Positions 45,374 through 53,790 of a stretch of 64,000 bases of DNA are shown piece by piece. Under the pieces are notes generated by a model. That model did not search any database and had not been told where the DNA came from. It saw only the letters and a program-made list of their open reading frames with translations. Source of the stretch: Neobacillus cucumis (GTDB lineage: Bacteria; Bacillota; Bacilli; Bacillales; Cytobacillaceae); the NCBI RefSeq assembly GCF_016908975.1, contig NZ_JAFBEX010000016.1, forward strand, positions 1 to 64,000, given 5' to 3'. Made by a program: the position numbers and the translations under genes. The first letter of the stretch is position 1. Each line of letters begins with the position of its first letter.

Positions 45374-46828
45374 TTATTGCGCAATCAACTTCAGCGCCAT
45401 TTTCAGCTGTAAATCGTTTTTCGCTTTTTTCATTTCCTTCACAGCCGCTTCTTCGAGCTTAGCAGCTGTCTTTTCATCTATTTTTCCGTTAGCAGGCAGA
45501 TTGTTCTCCTGCTGGAATCCTTCTACGGCTACTTTTGTTTCCTCACTAAAATAACCATCTTTCCTGCCTGGCTCAAAGCCCAATCCATCTAGAATTTCTT
45601 GGGCATTTTTGACTTGTTCATTGTTCATATCTACTGTAAGTGGCTTCTCTACCTGAATCGGATGGGTGTCAAAAATCTCTGGCTGGTTGATGCTTACATC
45701 TGGTTTAATCCCCTTCTTGTGAATCCAATTGCCATCCGGTGTCAACCATTTGGCCAATGTCAGCTTAATATTGCTACCATCCCCCATAGGGATTGCCTGT
45801 TGAACGGTTCCCTTGCCAAACGTCGTTTCCCCAACAAGCTTGTATCCGTCCGCTTCCTGAAGCGAACCCGCTAATATTTCCGATGCTGAAGCACTTCCCT
45901 TGTTCACGAGAACAACAATCGGATAATCCTTTTTCTTAGTAAGAGTCGAGAAGAAGCGTTGTTTTTCACCATTGCGCTGCTCAATTTGCACATATGGTTC
46001 ATTCTTAGGAACTAGCTCTTTTAAAATTTCTCCTACACTATCTAGAAGGCCGCCAGGGTTTCCGCGGACATCAAGAATTAACCCTTTAATACCGTCATTC
46101 TCAAGCGCCTTTAAATCCTTTTTAAAGTCGGCAGCTGTATCCTCTGAGAATGTGGTGATTTCAATATAACCAATCTTTTTGCCATCTTGTTTCTTAAGCG
46201 AAGAATGAACGGTCTCAAGAGGAATTTCATCTCGTTTCACATTAATCGTTAGTGGTTCACTTAACCCTTTTCTGGCTATTTCCAATTTAACGGTCGTTCC
46301 TTTTTTACCGCGGATTTTCAGGGTAGCTCTGTTTAAGTCAAGTCCCTGGACGCTTTTTCCATTTACCTTTAAAATTTGGTCATTTGGCTTGATGCCTGCC
46401 TTCTCAGCCGGAGAATTTTTAAATGGCGAGACAATCACCATTTTTCCATCCACCATTCCGACCTCCGCCCCGATCCCTTCAAAGGATGATTCGAGTGTTT
46501 GCGTGAATTGCTTTGCCGTTTCCTTGTCCATATAAACGGAATACGGGTCTTTTAAAACAGACAGCATTCCTTGGATGGCTCCTTCTACTAGTTTATTCTG
46601 GTCCACTTTTTCCACGTAGCGGCTTAAAATAAGATCATAGGCCTGCTCTACCTTAACAAGGCTGTCTGTATCTGCCTGTGTGGTTGCAGCTTCTTCCTTA
46701 GGACTGACCACTTGCTCCATTTGGGAAGCCATTTTAGTTTTATGAAAATAGGTCATACCAGCATAAGTGCCACCTGCTCCTGTCAGCAGGGAACCTGTCA
46801 TTAACAGGGCAATCCATCTACGATTCAT
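45374..46828 (-). CDS. ctpB: C-terminal processing serine protease CtpB (S41 family)
   Basis: CtpB cleaves SpoIVFA during sporulation to activate sigma-K processing in B. subtilis. The 484-residue protein has an N-terminal membrane anchor (about 7-28), a PDZ domain (about 95-180; FEGIGAEVGMVDGKMVIVSP), the S41 core with GSASASEILAGSLQEADGYK (catalytic Ser) and a Lys in TFGKGTVQ, and a C-terminal peptidoglycan-binding domain (about 395-465). This order is that of Bacillus CtpB. Confidence 0.93.
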   Translation of the reverse strand: MNRRWIALLMTGSLLTGAGGTYAGMTYFHKTKMASQMEQVVSPKEEAATTQADTDSLVKVEQAYDLILSRYVEKVDQNKLVEGAIQGMLSVLKDPYSVYMDKETAKQFTQTLESSFEGIGAEVGMVDGKMVIVSPFKNSPAEKAGIKPNDQILKVNGKSVQGLDLNRATLKIRGKKGTTVKLEIARKGLSEPLTINVKRDEIPLETVHSSLKKQDGKKIGYIEITTFSEDTAADFKKDLKALENDGIKGLILDVRGNPGGLLDSVGEILKELVPKNEPYVQIEQRNGEKQRFFSTLTKKKDYPIVVLVNKGSASASEILAGSLQEADGYKLVGETTFGKGTVQQAIPMGDGSNIKLTLAKWLTPDGNWIHKKGIKPDVSINQPEIFDTHPIQVEKPLTVDMNNEQVKNAQEILDGLGFEPGRKDGYFSEETKVAVEGFQQENNLPANGKIDEKTAAKLEEAAVKEMKKAKNDLQLKMALKLIAQ

Positions 46829-46946
46829 CCCGAATCCTCCTCAAGTAAAGAAATACCTGTCCTAATCTATTTCTCAAAATGGCACCGAACTCCTGCCCGA
46901 TTATTAACTTATATGTAGGAAATGGACGAGTTATGATTAGAAATTA

Positions 46947-47018
46947 GAAAAGCGCAAGCGCCTTGATCAGCCCGATATAGGGAGATTTATTGATGGCAAA
47001 CAAAGCGGAGCCAGAGGA
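46947..47018. repeat. Dispersed repeat, 5' part only
   Basis: AGAAAAGCGCAAGCGCCTTG followed by CCCGATATAGGGAGATTTAT copies the start of the element at 45073 and then breaks off at CCAGAGG. It is a truncated copy. Confidence 0.6.
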
Positions 47019-47100
47019 TTGAGGTGCGATTTAAAAATTGTCCTATTTTTCAGTCTGTTATTATTCATATTTGATTTTTGTGTAGGTATGAGATTTCATA

Positions 47101-47282
47101 GGCGGAAAATTTCCGCCTAATGTATAAAGAGGAAGGTTAAGAAGCAGATATAAGCGGAGAAATTCCGTTTAACTGCACTAAATAAGACAAAATCTAAAGA
47201 TTTGGATTAGATAAACGGAAAAACTTCCTTTATTTTTAAGGAAATAGGAGTATTTCCCAATTTAAGCGGAATTTTTCCGTTT
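47101..47282. repeat. Cluster of short GCGGAAA-TTTCCGC inverted repeats
   Basis: Four short palindromes lie in 182 bp: GGCGGAAAATTTCCGCC (47101-47117), AAGCGGAGAAATTCCGTTT (47152-47170), AAACGGAAAAACTTCC (47213-47228) and AAGCGGAATTTTTCCGTTT (47264-47282). The gap 46829-47444 contains no gene I can support. Confidence 0.6.
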
Positions 47283-47395
47283 ATTTTCCAAACACACTGA
47301 TTAATACCCAGCCGCAGTCCCTACCTGGCAAACAAGAAGAAAATGAAATGAAGTTTATCAGGGCTTGGCGTATGAGGAAGAAAATAGATGAATGG

Positions 47396-47423
47396 AAAAA
47401 GAGCATCCAAATGATGCTCTTTT
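47396..47423 (-). terminator. Terminator after the M23 hydrolase gene
   Basis: AAAGAGCATC pairs with GATGCTCTTT and is followed on the minus strand by TTTCC. It lies 22 bases after the stop. Confidence 0.75.
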
Positions 47424-47444
47424 CGAAGTACCTTCCTTTTTATG

Positions 47445-48737
47445 TTATGGCAGTGGCACGATACCGACAGGATTAATCGCATAGCGCTTATCCTGTGTCC
47501 ACGGGCCTTTATGAAGCTCAAAGTGTAAGTGCTGACCTGTTGAATCGCCTGTGTTCCCCATAACGCCGATTTGCTGGCCTTTTTTTACAACAGCTCCACT
47601 GCCGACCAAACGTGTTGACATGTGGGCATAGACAGTTGTATAAACTTGTCCATTAATAGAGTGTGAGATAAAGATACAGTTTCCATAACTGCTAGATAAA
47701 TAGGATCGAATGACCACACCATCAGCTGCTGCGACAATCGGCACCGCTGAACGATTGGCAATGTCTACACCGACGTGTCTTTCACTGCCTCGTTGTCCAA
47801 AACCAGAACTTAAATAACCGACTGCAGGCTGTGTCCAATAGCCGCTGGATACGCCAGGTGTCGCTCCGGAACTTGCTCCTCCAGAACTGGATCCACCACT
47901 ATTGCTGCTGGCAGCCTTCTTGGCAGCTGCTGCCGCTTCTGCAGCTGCTTTAGCTTGTGCTGCCTGCTCATTCTTAATCGCTTGTTGAATAGCAGACTGT
48001 TGAGCAGCCAGAAGGGCGTCTTGTTCTTGTAAATCCATCAAGCCTTCATGGGCTTCATTTTCCTGCTGCTTCAGGCTAGCCAAAGCTTTATTTTTTTCAG
48101 CCTTTTGCACGTTTAATTGTTGTTGTAATGTTTGTAAGTCAGTGACCATTTTTTGAATGCTCACAAGGTTGGTTTTAACCTGCTCTTGCTTTGTTTCTAA
48201 TTCTTTTTTATCTGCCTCGTGTTCTTTTAAAATGGCTTGGTCTGCCTCCATAATCGTGACAACCGCATTGGCACGGTCAACAAAGTCACTAAAGCTGGTC
48301 GCCCCCATTAAAACATCGATATAGTTGACCATCCCACCCGTGTCCTGATAGCTGCGGGCCCGGTCCTTCAGCAAAACATTCCGTTTTTCAATCCGGTCCT
48401 TAATGACTTCCATTTCGCCTTGAAGTTTCATAATATCTTCTTTGGTGCTTTCAAGTTTCGCGTTCGTTTCATTAATCTTATTGGTTGAATCGGTAATCGC
48501 GTCATCAAGTCTTGTAATCTCATCTTGAACATTTGCTTGCTGATTTTGCAGATCACTAATCTGATTGTTTTTTTGATTGATAGTAGAATTGATATTGGAG
48601 CGCTGATTCTGAATTTTGTTTTGTTCGCCTTTTAGGCTGGAGATTGATGCGGCTTCTGTAATGACAGATGTTCCTCCAAAGATGGTCCCAAACCCCACCG
48701 TTGCCGATACAGCAAGGGTTATCACTGATTTCTTCAT
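47445..48737 (-). CDS. Secreted coiled-coil M23 peptidoglycan hydrolase (EnvC/PcsB-like)
   Basis: This 430-residue protein has a signal peptide (cleavage near TEAAS, about residue 30), a long coiled coil (about 35-255), a Ser/Gly-rich linker with Ala-Lys repeats, and a C-terminal LytM/M23 domain with HVGVDIANRS and HLHFELHKGP as zinc ligands. It lies directly downstream of ftsEX. In B. subtilis FtsEX activates CwlO through such a coiled coil, so this is likely the hydrolase gated by FtsEX here. In B. subtilis no such gene is at this locus. Confidence 0.9.
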   Translation of the reverse strand: MKKSVITLAVSATVGFGTIFGGTSVITEAASISSLKGEQNKIQNQRSNINSTINQKNNQISDLQNQQANVQDEITRLDDAITDSTNKINETNAKLESTKEDIMKLQGEMEVIKDRIEKRNVLLKDRARSYQDTGGMVNYIDVLMGATSFSDFVDRANAVVTIMEADQAILKEHEADKKELETKQEQVKTNLVSIQKMVTDLQTLQQQLNVQKAEKNKALASLKQQENEAHEGLMDLQEQDALLAAQQSAIQQAIKNEQAAQAKAAAEAAAAAKKAASSNSGGSSSGGASSGATPGVSSGYWTQPAVGYLSSGFGQRGSERHVGVDIANRSAVPIVAAADGVVIRSYLSSSYGNCIFISHSINGQVYTTVYAHMSTRLVGSGAVVKKGQQIGVMGNTGDSTGQHLHFELHKGPWTQDKRYAINPVGIVPLP

Positions 48738-48804
48738 AGCTGATTTTTCCCCTCCGACTTTCTATACACAGGTAAATCGTTCCTGCAATCTTTTTTCATA
48801 ACTA

Positions 48805-48833
48805 AAGGAAGGACAAATAAGTCGTCCTTCCTT
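48805..48833 (-). terminator. Hairpin after ftsX
   Basis: AAGGAAGGAC pairs with GTCCTTCCTT between ftsX and the M23 gene. The T run is short, so readthrough into the hydrolase gene is possible. Confidence 0.55.
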
Positions 48834-48838
48834 AAAAA

Positions 48839-49732
48839 TTAAACCTTTAAGAATTTACGTACGGACATGACACTGCCCCATACACCGATTAAAGCACCCA
48901 TTAAAATCAAAATGCCTGACATTTGATAAACAAATGGGCTAAATGGTAATACCTTGATAAAGGTTCCTTCAAGCTTAGGGCCTATATAATCATAAGCACG
49001 ATAGTAGGCAATTGAAATCAGAACAATCGGTAAAATGGAACCGACAATTCCAAGCCATAGTCCTTCTAAAAAGAAGGGCCAGCGAATAAAGCTATTGGTT
49101 GCCCCTACTAATCTCATAATCTTAATTTCTCTACGTCTTGCAATAATCGTAATCTTAATGGTATTGGAGATTAAGAATATCGCCGTAAAGAACAAGCCAA
49201 TGATTAAGACTATACCCACATTTCGGGCCGCACTGATAAATTTAAATAATTTTTCTACCTTGCCCTGTCCATATTTGACCTTTGCGACAAAGTTGTCTTT
49301 TTCAATTTGCTTCGCTACTTTCATCGTATCAGCAGGATTTTTTGTCTTAACAATAAAGACGTCGTTTAACGGATTGTCCTGTTGGAATAATTGAAACGCT
49401 TTGCCATCCTCACCAAGACTCTTTACTAGATTATCAAGCTCTTTTGTTTTCGGTGAAAATACAATACTTTTCACTTCTGGTATACTAGCAATCTGTTTTC
49501 TTAACGTATCTTGATCCTGTTTATTGGCAGCCACATCAATGTGAACACGAATTTCAACATCCTGTTCAATTGTTTGAGCGACTCTGTTAAGGTTCATCAT
49601 AATGGCAAAAAACACACCAACTAGAATTAATGTAACAGTAACGGAACCAATGGAAGCAAATGTCATCCAGCCATTCCTCTTAATGCTCTTTAAGCTTTCA
49701 CGGGCATGACGGCCAACTGTTCTAATTTTCAT
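48839..49732 (-). CDS. ftsX: Cell-division ABC transporter permease-like protein FtsX
   Basis: FtsX transmits ATP hydrolysis by FtsE to a peptidoglycan hydrolase outside the cell. From ATG 49732 (MKIRTVGRHARESL) it has 297 residues: one membrane segment near 25-45, an extracellular domain to about 165, and three more segments with the FtsX family core (RREIKIMRLVGATNSFIRWPF). This start overlaps ftsE by 11 bases; the longer frame would run far into ftsE. Confidence 0.94.
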   Translation of the reverse strand: MKIRTVGRHARESLKSIKRNGWMTFASIGSVTVTLILVGVFFAIMMNLNRVAQTIEQDVEIRVHIDVAANKQDQDTLRKQIASIPEVKSIVFSPKTKELDNLVKSLGEDGKAFQLFQQDNPLNDVFIVKTKNPADTMKVAKQIEKDNFVAKVKYGQGKVEKLFKFISAARNVGIVLIIGLFFTAIFLISNTIKITIIARRREIKIMRLVGATNSFIRWPFFLEGLWLGIVGSILPIVLISIAYYRAYDYIGPKLEGTFIKVLPFSPFVYQMSGILILMGALIGVWGSVMSVRKFLKV

Positions 49733-50408
49733 AACCGTATTCACCTCTTTGTTCATCACGAACGATCTTACCGCCTTCAATGGCGATAACGCGATGTTTT
49801 ATTGTGTTTACAATCTCTCTGTTATGTGTTGCCATCACAATAGTTGTTCCACGATTGTTGATTTCTTCAAAAATCTTCATGATATCCCATGATGTTTCTG
49901 GATCAAGGTTACCCGTCGGCTCGTCCGCAATCACCACTTTAGGAGAGTTGACGATGGACCGAGCAATCGAAACACGCTGCTGTTCGCCACCTGAAAGCTC
50001 TGATGGAAGCATTTTAACTTTATGCGTTAGACCAACAAGCTCTAGAACTTCCATAACCCGTTTGCGGATAAATTTAGGCTGCGCCTCAATAACCTCCAGA
50101 GCAAAGGCAACATTTTCATAGACTGTTAGAGTAGGAAGCAGTTTAAAATCTTGGAATACAACTCCCATATTTCTTCTAAATAGCGGTACCTTTTTCATTT
50201 TTAATTTAGCAAGGTTCACACCATTCATGGTAATCGTTCCTGAAGATGGTACCTCTTCACGGTACATCATTTTAATGAACGTGGATTTCCCCGCACCACT
50301 TGGTCCCACCACATAAACAAATTCACCCTGATTAATTCGGACATCTATACCGTTAATGGCTGTAACTCCATTTGGATACTTCTTATATACTTCTTGTAGT
50401 TCGATCAT
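49722..50408 (-). CDS. ftsE: Cell-division ATP-binding protein FtsE
   Basis: This 228-residue ABC ATPase works with FtsX. GPSGAGKST is Walker A, LSGGEQQRVSIARSIV the ABC signature, and VVIADEPTGNLDPET Walker B. Length and position fit FtsE. In Bacillus it also affects entry into sporulation. Confidence 0.96.
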   Translation of the reverse strand: MIELQEVYKKYPNGVTAINGIDVRINQGEFVYVVGPSGAGKSTFIKMMYREEVPSSGTITMNGVNLAKLKMKKVPLFRRNMGVVFQDFKLLPTLTVYENVAFALEVIEAQPKFIRKRVMEVLELVGLTHKVKMLPSELSGGEQQRVSIARSIVNSPKVVIADEPTGNLDPETSWDIMKIFEEINNRGTTIVMATHNREIVNTIKHRVIAIEGGKIVRDEQRGEYGYEN

Positions 50409-50645
50409 TATTTATCACCTATATTGGAAGATTTTGTTCAAATAAAATTCGACAATATTCTTCGTATTTTTTACACAACGGACCAAAATAACAGACAATA
50501 TGTGCATAATCTCGCATGTTTTTATTATAACATCTTAAGTAGCTAAAAGAAGTGGTAATTGTATTACAGTTTCTTTGCAAATATAAAACAAAACTTGACA
50601 AAATTCTCATTATTCTAAACTTATTTATGTTACATGTGTAAATAA

Positions 50646-50680
50646 AAAAACGCACTGTTTATTGTAACAGAACGTTTTCT
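50646..50680 (-). terminator. Terminator after cccB
   Basis: AAACGTTCTGTT pairs with AACAGTGCGTTT with one mismatch, followed by TTTTATT on the minus strand. Confidence 0.8.
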
Positions 50681-50688
50681 TATCGTCT

Positions 50689-51036
50689 TTATTTTTTTGC
50701 TGCCAACCAAGTGGCAATGGTGTCCGCATCGTTGCCAGATACTAATCCAGCAGGCATTCCGCCTGATTTACCATTTTTTAAAATATCCAAAATTTCAGCT
50801 TTTGAATATTTTGAACCAACCTTTGTTAAATTTGGTCCCATTCCACCCTTCAGATCGCCGCCATGACAGCTGGAGCATTTTTGATCGAAAATCTTTTGGG
50901 CATCACTTGCATTGGATGTCTCGGTCGTTCCGGAATCTTTTTTCGTACTAGATGAATTATCCTTACCGCCTCCGCAAGCAGCCAATCCCATTACAAGGGA
51001 CGTTCCAAGTAATAAGGTTAAGAGCTTCTTTTTCAT
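50689..51036 (-). CDS. cccB: Cytochrome c-551, lipoprotein
   Basis: This small electron carrier has a lipoprotein leader ending LAAC (about residue 19), a Ser/Thr-rich linker, and a single heme site CSSCH with a later Met (GGMPAG) as axial ligand. ATG 51036 ([11 protein letters not shown]) is chosen since GGAGGT lies six bases upstream; the earlier ATG overlaps that site. It has 115 residues. The gene order with ftsE and yvjA matches B. subtilis cccB. It might accept electrons linked to the multiheme cluster at 56-64 kb. Confidence 0.93.
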   Translation of the reverse strand: MKKKLLTLLLGTSLVMGLAACGGGKDNSSSTKKDSGTTETSNASDAQKIFDQKCSSCHGGDLKGGMGPNLTKVGSKYSKAEILDILKNGKSGGMPAGLVSGNDADTIATWLAAKK

Positions 51037-51078
51037 TACCATACCTCCTTTAAGAAAATATTACCATCATTGTACTTC

Positions 51079-51945
51079 CTACGCCCGTTTGAAACCTTCA
51101 CCAAGAACCTCGGCCGCATCCATGACTATAACAAAGGCAGATGGGTCTAGGGTTTTGACTAAATGTTTCAATTTAGAGAACTCTGTCTGGTCAACCACAC
51201 ACATGAGTACTGGCCGTTCATGGTCTGTAAATCCACCATATGCTGATAGTTTTGTCACTCCTCGGTCAATTTTATTCAAAATTCCTTCACGGACTTCCTC
51301 TTGGTTATTTGTAATAATCATGGCCATTTTCGAGCTGTTAAATCCTACCTGAACAAGGTCGATGGTTTTACTCGTTACAAAAAGGGCGATTAGCGCATAC
51401 AACCCTTTTTCAATATCAAAGACAGCCGCAGCTGTCAGAACAATCAACCCATCGATGATTACGACGCATCTACCTAGGGTAAAACCGGTATATTTATTGA
51501 TGATTTGCGCGGCTACATCAGTACCGCCAGTAGAGCCACTCCCTCTGAAAACAATGCCAAGCCCTAGTCCTACGCCGACACCGCCAAATAAAGCACCCAG
51601 TAAGGCATTGTGTGTCCAAGGATCTAGATGTTTTGTCAGAAAAACAACAAATGGAAGGAAGATGGTCCCGACAAGGGTTTTCACACCGAATTGTTTTCCT
51701 AAAAAAGCGACGCCTGCGATAAACAACGGTATATTAAAGGCCCATTGAACATAGGCGGGTTCCCATCCAAAGACGCCTTTTAAGATCGTACTAATTCCGC
51801 TTACTCCACCTGAAGCGATTTGGTTAGGAAGCAAAAACACATTAAAGGTTAAGGCGATGATTGCCGCTCCTATTAACACGAAAACATACTCCATCGCCAC
51901 ACTCAGTTTCGGATAGGTTTGTGTTAGATTGTCAAATACGTTCAT
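51079..51945 (-). CDS. yvjA: YitT-family membrane protein YvjA
   Basis: This 288-residue protein has about five or six membrane segments (YVFVLIGAAIIALTFNVFLLP at the start; GSGSTGGTDVAAQIINKYTG inside) and a C-terminal DUF2179 domain (about 205-288). The function of the family is not established; it is widespread in Firmicutes. The position between cccB and prfB matches B. subtilis. AGAGGAG precedes the ATG. Confidence 0.87.
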   Translation of the reverse strand: MNVFDNLTQTYPKLSVAMEYVFVLIGAAIIALTFNVFLLPNQIASGGVSGISTILKGVFGWEPAYVQWAFNIPLFIAGVAFLGKQFGVKTLVGTIFLPFVVFLTKHLDPWTHNALLGALFGGVGVGLGLGIVFRGSGSTGGTDVAAQIINKYTGFTLGRCVVIIDGLIVLTAAAVFDIEKGLYALIALFVTSKTIDLVQVGFNSSKMAMIITNNQEEVREGILNKIDRGVTKLSAYGGFTDHERPVLMCVVDQTEFSKLKHLVKTLDPSAFVIVMDAAEVLGEGFKRA

Positions 51946-52172
51946 ACAACAGATTCTCCTCTATTTTCTATCTATAAAAAATATCTATAAAAAAGTGAGT
52001 ATAGCATTACATAAATGTTGATGTAAATGGCATTCAGTTAACGTGATAAAGCGGTGATATAGTGAACTCATGGTGTATTTTTAATTAGCATTTGCTTATT
52101 ATGGTCATTTCATGAAAGGGGGTTTTATTCTAAGAAGGTTCATTCACCGAATATTGTGTTGGAATGTCCGAA

Positions 52173-52328
52173 GGGGTAATGAAAGGGGTTGTCATTGACC
52201 GAAATTCTAAATTTTTCACATTTGGGGGTAATGATGCCCAAGTTGATTGACCATAATTCTCAATTTCTGCCTTTTTTGGGTAATGAAACCCCCGCTTCAT
52301 TTACCGTTATCCTAAATTTCACACACCC
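52173..52328. repeat. Three-unit tandem repeat with exact 52-bp period
   Basis: GGGGTAATGA or TGGGTAATGA starts at 52173, 52225 and 52277. Each is followed by a TTGACC- or TTTACC-like box and AATTCT or TATCCT. Units have diverged but keep phase. The 51946-52403 gap has no gene otherwise. Confidence 0.65.
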
Positions 52329-52361
52329 TCGGTCAATAAGGAGGAGATAATCCCCTAAAAT

Positions 52362-52397
52362 AGAAAAGCCTTCACCGGAGCAAACCGGCGAAGGCTC
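52362..52397 (-). terminator. Terminator after prfB
   Basis: AGCCTTCGCCGG pairs with CCGGTGAAGGCT, followed by TTTTCTATTTT on the minus strand. Confidence 0.88.
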
Positions 52398-52403
52398 TTT
52401 ATA

Positions 52404-53505
52404 TTATGAAATTCTCGAACGTAAATAAGCATTGATAAATTGATCTAAATCCCCGTCCATGACCGCCTGGACATTGCCGCTCTCAGTATTCGTACGGTGG
52501 TCTTTTACCATCGAATATGGGTGGAAGACATAAGAACGGATCTGGCTGCCCCAGCCGATTTCCTTTTGTTCACCGCGAATTTCTAACAATTCTTGTTCCT
52601 GGCGCTCAATTTCCCGTTGATACAGCTTCGCTTTTAACATCTTCATCGCTGCCTCACGGTTTTTAATTTGCGAACGTTCCGACTGACAAGTCACGACAAC
52701 TCCCGATGGTAGATGGGTAATCCGGACAGCCGAATCTGTGGTGTTGATATGCTGTCCACCCGCACCTGTTGCACGATAGGTATCAATTTTTAAATCCTCA
52801 GTACGGACCTCTACCTGAATTTCTTCATTAAACTCAGGCATCACTTCACAAGAAACAAACGAAGTATGACGGCGACCTGACGCATCAAATGGTGAAATCC
52901 GCACCAGACGGTGAACCCCTTTTTCTGCTTTCAGATAACCGTAAGCATTATGACCTTTAATGGCCAAGGTCACACTCTTGATTCCTGCTTCGTCCCCTGG
53001 AAGATAGTCGAGAGTTTCCACTTTAAAGCCCTTCTTCTCCGCCCAGCGTGTATACATCCGAAGCAGCATCGAACCCCAGTCCTGTGACTCCGTCCCGCCG
53101 GCACCTGGGTGCAGCTCTAGGATCGCATTATTTTTATCATATTCCTCACTTAACAGAAGCTGAAGCTCAAACTGACCTAAACAGCTTGTTAGCTGTTCCA
53201 GCTCTTCTTCAAGCTCTGCCCGCAGTTCATCATCATTTTCTTCTTTTACAAGTTCATAGGTCAGTTCAAGATTTTCATATGATTCATTTAACCCCATAAA
53301 CTCATTGACTTGATCTTTTAAACCATTGGCTTCGCTAATAACAGCCTGTGCCTTCTCTTGGTTATTCCAAAAATCAGGTTGAAGCATTTCATCATCTAAC
53401 TCAGCGATTCTGGCTTCTTTATTTTCAAGGTCAAAGAGACCCCCTAAAGTCCGCTAATTTCTTAGCTGTTTTTTCAAGTTCATTCCGAATTTCCGCTAAT
53501 TCCAT
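52404..53505 (-). CDS. prfB: Peptide chain release factor 2 with programmed +1 frameshift
   Basis: RF2 ends translation at UGA and UAA. Frame 1 starts at ATG 53505 (GAGGTGACGAAA upstream) and reads 24 codons to an in-frame TGA at 53433-53431. After a +1 shift the protein continues [22 protein letters not shown] to 52404, 366 residues in all, the B. subtilis length. [16 protein letters not shown] is the catalytic GGQ motif and ISPF the stop-codon-recognising tripeptide region. The shift is the known autoregulation: low RF2 favours frameshifting. Confidence 0.96.
53429..53446 (-). other. Programmed +1 frameshift site of prfB
   Basis: The minus strand reads TAGGGGGTCTCTTTGACC: an internal Shine-Dalgarno-like AGGGGG three bases before CTT-TGA-C, the standard RF2 shift signal. 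The TGA is codon 25. Confidence 0.93.
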
Positions 53506-53790
53506 TTTCGTCACCTCTATAAAAAATTAAAGAATATATTTTTTCTTAGTAAGTCCCTATCCATTATAGCGTGAGAACCTGAATAAATTCAAAGTTAGAC
53601 CATTTATATTTCATTTTTTGAACAATACCCACACCTACAATTCGCTAAAATTCCATTAAATTTCCTTAGTATTTATATATTTCCATGTGGCAAAGATGGT
53701 ACTATTAAATAAGAACAAACTTGGTTTTAGTACAATTTTATACATAGAGAACTAGCAGGAATTAAATTAATAAAGAAGGAGCAAAGGCGA

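Noticed and set aside
50419..50655. 78-codon minus-strand frame between ftsE and cccB
   Set aside because: It runs through the cccB terminator, has poor codon use and no ribosome binding site.
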